Source of the DNA: Hemicordylus capensis
Lineage: Eukaryota > Chordata > Lepidosauria > Squamata > Cordylidae
DNA length: 64,000 bases
Direction: 5' to 3'
Assembly (NCBI RefSeq): GCF_027244095.1
Contig: NC_069660.1
Span: 285,160,863-285,224,862 of the forward strand
The position numbers were made by a program, and so were the translations under genes. Below the pieces are notes generated by a model. It saw nothing but the letters and a program-made list of their open reading frames with translations. It had not been told where the DNA came from and did not search any database. Within the stretch, counting starts at the first letter, position 1; each line of letters begins with the position of its first letter. Shown one piece after another: positions 21,864 to 33,600 of the stretch.

Positions 21864-24800
21864 GTGAGCGCCGTGCCGGCTTCTTGCTACTACTGGCTAC
21901 CCCCAGGCCCCACCGTCCGGCGCTTTCTGCCCCGTACCCGAAGCGCGTACTTGTGACTACTTGCTAGCAGATGTGGAGGAGGAAAGGCGCAGAGGCTGGG
22001 TAGCCTTTCTTCTTCTAAAACTTCTGCAAGACGAGGGTACCCTGGGAGGATAGCGCTTTGATTGGCAGAGGGCCGGGAAGAGGGGTTTAGATCCTTATGG
22101 GGCAGTATTGTTGTTTTTTAGGAGGAAGCAGATTGGTGTAAAGGGGGACAGAGTCCTGTACTCTTAATCGAAGGGGGGGATTTTAGAAAGTGCAGCTTTT
22201 CTCACGCCTGTCTGACAACTGTATCTCATGAAAGGTCTTTCTTCTGAAAAACTATTCAAGGTACAGGCGCTAGGTCATCCTGTGCGACTGGCTGCTTTAG
22301 TTGTACTGTATATATTTTCTGCTCTGTGTTCCTTTTCTTCAGAGAAACCATGCAGGCTGTTTCTAGATCATAAGGACTGAGCTTTCTTCTTTCCCCCTCC
22401 TATTTTATGGTGTCCATGACTGGTGAAGGAAAGCCCATAGTGGTGTATTGTGGCTTGTCCTGTTGATAAGCTACCATTCTGAAAATGTGCAACCTGATCA
22501 TCTGGAGGGGCCGGCGGGGGCCAGTGTCAGGAGCTGGGCAGCTGCCAAAGGCATAGTAGGGATCCCTGAGGCTGCCTCTGCCCATCATATAACCTTTGTG
22601 TAGTGCTGGTGCCTGGTGGGTTGACTTTTGGGGGCCCACTAAGTGATGGGGCAGGGGATTCCTTGCAAAGCCATTTGCTATTTTCTGGAGAAGACCTGGT
22701 TTTGCAGTAGCAAGCATGAATGGTCCCCTGATCTAAGTGTAGTAGTTAGATTGCTTGCTTGGAATCTGTAATGGATTGGTTGATGGTGAATTAACTGACC
22801 CTTAATCCAGATGCAACAGAATTGTTTTTATTTTATTTAACGTAGTGGTATCCCCCCCACCACTACCGAAGTCTCTAGGCAATTTACAACAATAAAACAA
22901 ACCAAGAAATTTTAAAAGAATTAAAACATATTAAAAGTTCAAATTAAAATAACTATCCATAAAAACTGCAAATAGCTAAAAAGCTTGGCAAAGCACTGGG
23001 TAGGAATCATATCAAGGTCAACAACCGTCACAGACCTTCTGATGGGTTCCAAGAAACCCAGGAAATTATGGAATAACTGGTCTTAGATGGGAGTCACATT
23101 TCAAAAAAGTTCAAACATGGGAATATCCCTAGGTGTGACTTTTCTCCTAGATTTTCAGGTGATAGCTCTGACCAGAAGTGAACTGTCAGCTTTGATTGGT
23201 GTGCCACCTGGTCCCTTTATAGATAAGAATCTTGCTCCGATCTCTCATACCATAGTTAGTAACTGGACAGAAAGACTTAAAACAACAACATTTTTTATAT
23301 CCTGCTTTACCTCCAAGGAGCCCAGGGTGGTGTACTACATAGTACTTAAGTTTCTCCTCACAACAACCCTGTGAAGTAGGTTAGGCTGAGAGAGAAGTGA
23401 CTGACCCAGAGAGTCACCCAGCAAATATCATGGCTGAATGGGGATTTGAACTCAGGTCTCCCCAGTCCTAGTCCAGCACTCTAACCACTATACCATGCTG
23501 GAGCATGGTGGCTCCTTTATATTTAGGATGTGGCTTAGTTGTTATCTGGGCCTCTAACATAAAGCATGTTATACTGATTCTGTGAGGACTCCAGTGGCTT
23601 TTAGTTAGCCTCTGTGCTAAATTCCAACATGGTTTCAGGGACTGCATGATTCCCGCCCCCCACCCCCTGACTGCCCTGCTAAGAGTTGAGTGCCTAAGAG
23701 TAATGAAGCCCTATTACAGATCTCATGACTGAGAAAAGCAAGATTGCCTTTTAAAAGAAATAGTGCCTTCCCAGTGGCGGCTTCAACTTAGTATATGTAT
23801 GTATATAGCATTGCAGCCTTTGAGTTGTCATGTTTTGATGTTCAGGAATTGCTGCCATAACCTGTCACCTGATTTGATCCTGCAGTTCAAAGAGAGCAAC
23901 TTTATGTCTTGTTGCTGGATTGGCATAGTTCATCTTGGCAGGACCTGCACTGATTGACGGGCTATAGATCAGAACTTAATCCTATTCATGCTGTGTGTAA
24001 CAAAATACAATTTTATTATACAATGAATATGACATATTTATATACTGCTTTTCAACAACAAAAGTCCCCAAAGCGGTTTACTTAGATATAAATAATATAT
24101 ATATATAATATGGCCCCCTGGCTCACAGTGTAAAAAAGAAACACAAGATAGACACCAGCAACAGCCACTGGAGGGATGCTGTGCTGGGGATGGAAAGAGC
24201 CAGTTGCTCACCCCCTTCTAAATAAAGAGACTTACTACTTTAAAAAGGTGCCTCTGCTGTTGGCAGGGGACTAAAAGGATACTCATGCCAAAAGTATCCT
24301 GATGAGTGTTTTGAATGTTCTTTAGGCTGCTTGCTCAACCATGTAGTTCTGATTCCCAAACTGTACTAGTTTGTGTAGTACTAGGATTTCTCGAGGGCTT
24401 CCCTGTAGGCCAACCGAACCTCTCTGTTTCATGCAAAGTGTAAGCAAAATTGTTATTGCAGCAAGATTTGTTGTTGGAGTACATACCTGCAATTGTCTGA
24501 AGTCTCAGGAGGTGTGTACACAGACACACAGACCCCAAATCAATGTTGGGAACCACTGATATAGTTTATTACTAATTCAGAAGAAGCAACTTGCAAACTT
24601 TAATAATTATAAGTTTACATTTGCATGAAATACTAAGCTTTACATGAAAAAGATCAAGAAAATAAAATGCTGGGGAAGAGTAAGGATTAAGCTGAAAGTG
24701 CTGGCAAACTACTTCCCTTACACTGCTGGAACAAAGTAAGGCTTTGACCTTCCATCTAAATAAATGCATGTTTGGCAAAACTTCAGCAAAGGAACCTTTT

Positions 24801-27800
24801 TGAGGATTTAGAAGCTTACAGGGTGGAGGATACCAAATTCATGAAATTCGAAAAAAGATGATATAACCAACTGAGCTTATCATACCAGAAAACAAGCTTG
24901 TCATAATCCTGTCATAATTAACAAGTTTTCTCTTGAATTCCCTTAAAGCCTCTTTAGTCAGGACTTCTTTATGTATGATCATTAAAGTTCAGGTAGTTGT
25001 CAAGATTGATTTGGATAGAAGAGGATGCTTCACTTGTTGCTTCCTTGAGACTTGCCTCCTCCCTCCCACCCCCAAACACCACCTGTATAACATGCTGTAG
25101 CCTGAAATCTTGCTTCTGCTTTTTGGCTTCTAGACCTCCTGGGGCTAAAAGACTGACCACTTTATCCAACTATCAACAACACCCTGCACTGTGACAGGCA
25201 GGATATGCATGGAGGGGAGGAATTATGTTTTGCATGCAGCCAATGGCATTCTAGTCAAGGCCACCCACTGTTGCCTCAATGCTGTTCCCAGTACAAATGC
25301 AGAGCTTTACTGTTGCCAAGGGAGTGAAGGGCAACTATTCATTTGACACATGTAACTTGTACTGTATGAGGAAAGTAATTGGGATGGGGCAGATCCCCTT
25401 TATTCAGGTTTTGCATCTCCCAGCTCTGCCCCCTAATTTGTCCTACTGAGTTCTGTGGCACATCAGAGCCCTACTGAGTAAAACTACTGTGTAACAATAC
25501 CCAGAGGACTAGCAGCTGGATATTTTGGAGGAGAGGACAAAAGCAAAACTGCTTGCTTGAAGCAAGAAGTATTATATTGGTGCTAATGTCTGGTTACCGG
25601 TTACTGTCGCCGGCTCATCTTGTGGCGACTCAAGGCCAGCCCTTTTCGGTGGCTGCCCCAGGGCTTTGGAATGCACTTCCTGTCCAAATAAGAGCTGCTC
25701 CATTTCTGATTGCTTTTTAAAATGCCCTTAAGACACCTGTTTTTTCAGGCTTTTAATTAACTATCCTGTGAAATTTTAACTATTTCATTCTGTGAATTGT
25801 TTAATTGTGTTTGTTCTGTGAAAGTGGTGTTGTATTTTGGATTGTGTATACCACCTAGATAGATCAGGTGAAATATACATCATAATAAATACATAACAAC
25901 AACATTTATATACTGCTTTTCAACAGAGGTTTCCCAAGCGGTTTAGAGGGAGAGAGAGAGAGAGAGAGGGAGGAATGAATGAATGAATGAATGAATGAAT
26001 GAATGAATAAAATGAACCCGTCCCCAAAAGGTTCACAATCTAAAAAATAATAATAAGATACACCAGCAGCAACAGTCACTGGAGGTACTATGCTGGGGGT
26101 GAATAGGGCCAATTAATCTCCCTCTGTTAAATAAAGAGAATCACCACATTAAAAAGGTGCCTCTTTGCCCAGTTAGCAGGGGTCCTCTGAATGAATGAAT
26201 GATCAGATTGACTTGTTAATACGCTGATCTCTGTTGGAGTGGAAGTGCTTGTGAAATGCACCAGTCTTCAAAAGGAAATACCCAGTCACTTTAGATAGTG
26301 TGTGGTTAGATAGCTGGTACCCCTGTGCTTTTTATGCTGTAGAAATTAGTGGCATTTTCCAACCTATGTCTGATGTTGCCCAATCGCAATTTCCTGTGCA
26401 GTGATATTGGATAAGAGTCCCTGCCCTTTCCTTGTGGTGGCTCACATTCCACATTTATCCAGGAATTGTTATGAGCATCAGCTAACACTCCACAGTCTCT
26501 GAATGTTGGGCTCCTAAACTGTCAACCTATTTTCTGGGGTAACTATCTGGTTTTAATCAGTCACTTTAAATAAATGCATTACCTTGGTGAAGCTTAGAGA
26601 TGTGAAAGCCTAGAAAAAACCTGGTGGGGAGGAGAAAAAACCCTGGGTGGAGGGAGAAAACTGGTGGGAGGGGAAGGATTTCTTTTCATTTTTTCCTATA
26701 AAAAATGTTTTTCCCCATTTTTTCAGGATTAATAAATTGATTTTTAAAAAATCAGTTTAATTAAATGATTTAAAAATCATAAAAATAGAACCTAAGTCAA
26801 AGATATCATCATGAATATTAAACATAATTCTCTGAACATGTTAACGTATATGGGGATGAGAGATAACAGACCTGATGAATCCTATTCTGCAGGTGGTGTA
26901 CATGCAGAGCGCATGCACACACAGACACCAGACCTTGACTGTCTCTCCAAAAGTGCAAAGACAAAGAAGGCCAATAAATGGAGGATTGTGGGGATGGAGT
27001 ATATCTGAGTAAGGAGATGGTGTCAGGTTATAAATGCAAGGGATAGGAGAGGGGAATAAGTGGAAACAAAAGTGAACAGAACATATTAATGCAGTTCCAA
27101 GGAAATGTTTTCAGAGTGTATCCTTCATTGTAGAAGGGAAACTCCTAACATGGCAGCAGTCTGTACAATAGACCCTATTTGCGAATATTTTAATTAGGGA
27201 TGTGCACGGACTACAGTTTTGTATACGAACCGGTTAGTGGTTTGGGTTTGGCAGTTTGAATGAGAGCCAGCGTGGTGTAATGGTTAGAGTGCTGGACTAG
27301 GACCAGGGAAACCCGAGTTCAAATCCCCATTCAGCCATGAGACTTGCTGGGTGACTCTGGGCCAGTCACTTCTCTCTCAGCCTAACCTACTTCACAGGGT
27401 TGTTGTGAGGAGAAACTTAAGTATGTGGTACACCACTCTGGGCTCCTTGGAGGAAGAGCGGGATATAAATAGCACTAGGGGAGCTGCACCTTTACAAGTG
27501 GATAGCACAGATCCTTACCTGCATGCCCACCACTCCTTTCAGCTTCCTCCTGCTGCTGCACTCCCCCCACCGCCACAGCCTCCGCATGCATGGAAGCCAT
27601 GTGCGTGGTCAACATGGTGCTGTTGACCATGCAAATGGCCATGTGTGTGATGACACACGGGTTGCTGAGGGAAGTGCTGCCGCTGCAGCAGGAAGCTGAA
27701 TGGAGCGGCAGGCACACAGGTAAGAACCTGCGCTACTCACTTTTAAAGGTGCAGCTCACCCTGCCTCCCTGGTGCCACACTCAAACTGCCAAACCGCTTT

Positions 27801-30626
27801 TTGGAGTGGCAGGACTGGAATAAACCAGTTTGGCAAACCACAAACCAGTTCATATTCGAACCAGTGAACAAACCGCGCTTCGTGCACACGCCTAACAATG
27901 AAGTTCTTGTACCTGTGAATAAGACAGGCATGCATGCAAAATGCAGACAGTGCAATAAAGAAATGCAAGGCCTTGTTGTCCAAATTAAACAGCACTATCA
28001 GAAGTGTGTACCTATGATAGTGTGCATCTACTCTCTAAAAATGAAACCTACATATATCTCTGTGTATTTAGGTTATATTTGCCAGCAATAATGTACTTTT
28101 ACTAAAAAAAAATATGATGATTATATAGAACCTTCCTGACTAGTGATTTAAATCATTAAAACCAAGTCCTTCTGTGATGTGATATAAATTGTTATTTAAA
28201 TGAATTTGATTTAGATCCAATCAACTCTGGATTTCCCACCCTCACCCCCAGGCATTCACATCTCCAGTGAAGGCACTCTAAGGATTTTTGAGGAACAGGA
28301 TAAGAGAACTTGTAATCTTAATAATCATGAGCTACCATTTATGTAGAAGCAAAGAACAGCTTGAATTCTTCTGTCATTTGCATTACTCTGCAGTCCCAAA
28401 TTTGATTATAAAGAACATAGGAAGCTGCCATATACTGAGTCAGACCATTGGTCTATCTAGCTCAGTATTGTCTTCACAGACTGGCAGTGGTTTCTCCAAG
28501 GTTGCAGGCAGGAATCCCTCTCAGCCCTCTCTTGGAGAAGCCAGGGACGAGAACTTGAAACCTTCTACTCTTCCCAAAGTGGCTCCATCCCCTGAGGGGA
28601 ATATCTTACAGTCCTCACACTTCTAGTCTCCCATTCATATGCAATCAGGGCAGACCCTGCTTAGCTAAGGGGACATGTCATGCTTGCTACCACAAGACCA
28701 GCTCTCCTCATGATATTGTTGGAAAGCTCCTGCTATACACCAATTTCAAATAGGCATTGTTTGCTTCAGTTCATGGTTATTTTTGGTAGAAAGAAAGCCA
28801 TGACAGTTTTATCCTAAAAACCAGATTTCTTGTTTTACCTGTCTGGGTACATCCAAGGGCACATGTTAAAGCCATCTTGCTGAAATTAAGCAGGTCTGGG
28901 TCTGACCAGTGCCTAGATGGGAGACTGGGAAACACTCTTGATAAATTGCAAACTGGAATCAATTCCTTTACCCCTGTTCTGAGGTAGACTTCCCAGAGAG
29001 GGAGAAAGTTGCAGGTAACTATTTGTCACATTTGCTTGATATGAAGATGTTGGAGGATTATTACAAGAGGAAGTATGCCACAGTGGTGATGTGAGATCAT
29101 CGGTAAATCATTCCAGCACAGCATAGTGGTTAAGAGTGTTGGACTAGGAATGGGAGGACCCGAGTTCAAATCCCCATTCAACCGTGAAACTCACTGTGTG
29201 ACTCTGGGCCAGTCATGAATCTGTCAGCCTAACCTACCTCACAGGGTTGTTGTGAGGATAAAAATAACCACATACACCACTCTGAGCTCCTTGAAAATGG
29301 GGTAGTGTAGGAAGACTTGCCAATGCCAGATTCATTTGCACACAGGAAGCTGCCTGACAGCAAGTCCAGCCATTAATGCAACTAGCTCAGTAGTGTGCAT
29401 GCTGTCTAGCAGTGGTTCTCCAGCCCTACCTGGAGATGCCAGGGATTGAACCTGGGACCTTCTGCATGAAAGCAAATGGCTGAGCTTCGGCCGCATCCTC
29501 AGGATAAGATCAGTAAGGGACTAATTACTTATTGCAGGTACCTCAACTGAATAGTAGAAAAGACTTTTTAAAATCAACCAACCTCATGTGACAGCATATC
29601 TATATCATGCATATGATCATCATTACCTATAAAGCCCTTAAGGGCTTGGGTCCGAGGTATTTGAGAGAACACCGCCCCGGGACTCTGGAATTCACTTCCT
29701 AATGAAATTAGTTTCCCCTTCTCTGAATGTTTTAAAGAAGGAACTTTAAAAACATACCTGTTTAGTCAGGCTTTTGGTTTATAGCTCTAAATATTCATTT
29801 TTAAAGATTTTTTATTTTTAAAATTGTTAATTATGTTAATGTTTTAATGTTGTAAACCACCCAGGGACTTCTTGTATAGGACATTTATATATATAAATGC
29901 ACTAAATAAATATGTACTTACAACACACACCACCATTTCTGCTCTGTGTGTCATGCATAGAAGAACCAATGTAAAAAGGCCTCTTCTAGTCAGAATGCTT
30001 CTTGAGAACCAAAGCACCAAAAGTAGCTGTGGTGTGTTATACCTATGCATCTTACCAGAATTGACCCCTTGAGATGTGCAGCTGTATACAGAGAATGGGT
30101 ACCATTCTAACTGGGCAAAGAGGCACCTTTTACCGTGGTGATTCTCTTTATTTAGCAGGGGGAGAGTAACTGGCCATATCCACCTCCAACACCGTACCTT
30201 CAGTGACTGTTGCTGGTGTCTATCGTGGTTTTAATGTGAGCCCTTTGGGGACAGGGAGCCTTTTTATTTATTTATTATCTCTCTGTGTAAACCGCCCTGA
30301 GCCATTTTTGGAAGGGCGGTATAGAAATTGAATTAATAATAATAATAATAATAATTAATAATAATAATAAATATAGTACCCATGTATGTAAAATAAGCTA
30401 TTTTAAGTTCTAATGTTAGCTTGGATTTCTACTTAGTAGTGTAGTTACTTGCTTTGTAGCAGGACTGTTTTGACTGTTACAGAATATTTTCACACACTTG
30501 GCTTTTAAAAGAATTTGTTTTTAAACTTTCTCTGCACAGCTCATTCTGTATGTAGAATGAGAAGTGGCTACACTTCTACATACATGGTACCCAAAGTGTA
30601 GCTATGTGCATAATAGACTTCCGTTG

Positions 30627-30667
<41 letters not shown>

Positions 30668-33600
30668 ATGTTTGTGTATTCAGCCATATTTGCTGGGTGA
30701 CTCTGGGCCAGTCACTTCTCTCTCAGCCTAACCTACCTTGCAGGATTGTTGTGAGGAGACACTTAACTATGTACCCTGCTCTGGGCTCCTTGGAGGAAGA
30801 GCGGAATATAAATGCAAAAATAAGTAAATAAAATTGCGAGTATGTGTATAAACATGCATGAATCTACCAATGGACTTAATAATTTGGATTCCTTTTCTTT
30901 TTCTCTTTGAAATGCATAACCAGATGAAAAGTTCCCAACCACCGATGAAAATGAAACCATACCTGACCAGACCAAACTTGGAGCCATGGAAGAAGTGGAT
31001 CTTGGACTGGATGGAACAAAACAAAGTGAGGATCTTACCAAAGAAGAGATGGATGTGTTGGTTCCAGGATTAACAAAATGTGTTCTTTCTACCAGTCAAA
31101 GAGTAGACCCCGAGGGCACTGAGCCTTTGCCAGCGGCATCAGAAGAGAAGTTCTGTAGGGGTGACTTGTTGCCTTCAGGCCTAGCAGAAGCCGGTGAGCC
31201 TCAGCCCGTGGAACCAACAGAGAGTGGGGAGTCTCAGCCTACCACGGAAGCTGCCAGTGCTTGGCTTCCAGAAACTGCACAGAAGCCTGAACCTGCCAGA
31301 TCAGCAGAGGGGAACGCAGCTGAGTCTGCAGGGACCGAAGAAGCAAACCCTCATCTTGTCACAGAATTTGCGACTGAGTTGCAAATGGGTGAAGAGGAAC
31401 CGCTAACTGAGGGTAACAAGTGTGTTATGGTAGACTTGGAAGGTTAGGTTATGATCAGTATGTAAATACAACTTGCATGCAAGTACCTGGTGGGCAGAAT
31501 CTTGTCTGCACTATTTGTATGTGGAAGAGCCATGCGCTGTGGCATATTTGCAGAAAACAAATATGTATTTAACATTTGTATACCGCCTGAAACTGAAGTC
31601 TCTTAGCAGAAAGCCATCCCCATGCTGATCTGGGGATGTACCTGCTTGCCTGTTGCTATTTCTGAAACATCACAGTAGCTTGTGTTTAGAAACTGTGCAG
31701 TCAAAATATGTTTCTAGGATATAACTGTTAACCTAAAACGGCAACATTGCCAAGTTCAATCTGCTGGTGTTGCTACAACTGATAGTGTTTAAATAATTAC
31801 TCTGCTACATTACACCATATCCTGTCCAATACCATCTCTCCTTCAGTGGCTAGAAAGTTTTGCTTCTGCATTTGGTAACTGGAGATCTGTCACTTCTCAA
31901 CATGGAGGATTTAGTTATGGCTCATAGTCATGTATAGATCTGTCCCCCATAAGAATATCTTCTTGCACTTTTGTGATGAGGTTTGATGCATGTTAAAAGA
32001 ATGTTTAGTGCTATATAGTGGTTTGGAATGTTACCTTGGCAAGAAGGTTAAAGCCAATACTAAGGAAGTCCAGCAAGAAGAGCCCTGCAGCCTAGTAAAT
32101 CCCTAGTGGAGAAAGGGGGGCAATTTAAAAATGTTTAATTAGAAAGAAGAGTTAAGGAGTTGAAGGGAGGTTCCCTGTATAAAAGTGTCTGATGTACAGC
32201 CTACTGAAAAGGCTGGGGGCGGGGGGAGAAGAACAGATGATTATTATTATTATTATTGTTATTATTATTACATTTATATCCCGCTCTTCCTCCAAAGAGC
32301 TCAGAGCGGTGTACTACATACTTGAGTTTCTCTTTCACAACAACCCTGTGAAGTAGGTTAGGCTGAGAGAGAAGTGACTGGCCCAGAGTCACCCAGCTAG
32401 TTTCATGGCTCAATGGGGATTTGAACTCAGGTCTCCCCGGTCCTAGTTCAGCACTCTAACCACTACACCACGCTGGCTCGTAATATTTTGCGTAACATGT
32501 TTAAAGTAGACCAGCTGAATGAGCTGTCCAGCGACAGGCGTGTGTGCCACGACTGGCGCATGCGTGCTCGTATTTTTGCAACTTCCAGGCAACGACGGGG
32601 GCAGGGGCGGCAGGGAGGAACGCTGCCTCCCCCAAAACTACAAGCCTAAATGTAGCGCCGGAGGGGGAAGAGCGGTGGGAGGGGTAAGTACTACCCCCCC
32701 CGCCCTTAAAGGTAGACCCCCCTCAGTGCCAAACCGCGCTGCAGTGGTTCCGTGCACACCACTAGAAAACATCATGTACTATGTTTATTGTATACCGAAG
32801 GAAGAAATACTTCACACAGTGCATGGTTTATTATTATTATTCAATTTCTGTACTGCCTTCCAAAAATGGCTCAGGGCGGCTTACACAGAGAAATAATAAA
32901 TAAGATGGATTCCTGACCCCAAAGGGCTCTAAATCTAAAAAGAAACATGAGATAGACACCATCGACAGTCACTGGAGATCCTGTGCTGGGGATGGATAGG
33001 GCCAGTTACTCTCCCCCTGCTAAATAAAGAGAAACACCATGTTAAAAGGTGCCTCTTTGCCAAGTTAGCAGGGGTTTATGGAGTTCACTACCACAAAATG
33101 TGGTGATGGCCACTAAGTTAGATGGCTTTAAAAAGGCCATAATCAAATTCATGGACATATCTTTCAGTGCCTCCTAATCTTGATAGCTATATATGCACAT
33201 CCAGATTCAGAGGCCATTGAATACCTGTTGCAGGGAAGAGCTTTTATCTTTATGTCCTGTTTCTGGGCATCCCAGAGATACTTGGTGGGCTATTGTGGGA
33301 AGCAGGATAGTGGACTAGATAAGTAAGACTTGGTCTGATCCAGCAAGGCTGCTCTTGTGTTCTTATGGATGGCCGGAAAGAACTCCTAACAGATCAGATG
33401 CTTGGGTGAATTGGCTACTTACTTGAGGCTTCGAGACAATCAATTTAAATGAGCTCAACCCATATTTTTAGCTTTAGTACTATGACTTTTGTTCACTTGT
33501 GCAGCTGAGTACTTTTCTAAAAGCATACATAATTGAGAGACTAACTTGAATAACACAGATAGCTGTATACATAAGCTGAGGACTATGTTAGCTACACAGA

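Noticed and set aside
28860-28950. Possible 5S rRNA gene
   Set aside because: Only the control-region words match and with several changes; ends of a 120-nt 5S gene and a T-run terminator are absent.
31194-31406. Second frame within ERICH5 exon 2
   Set aside because: Shadow of the conserved phase; the exon frame is fixed by splice phase on both sides.
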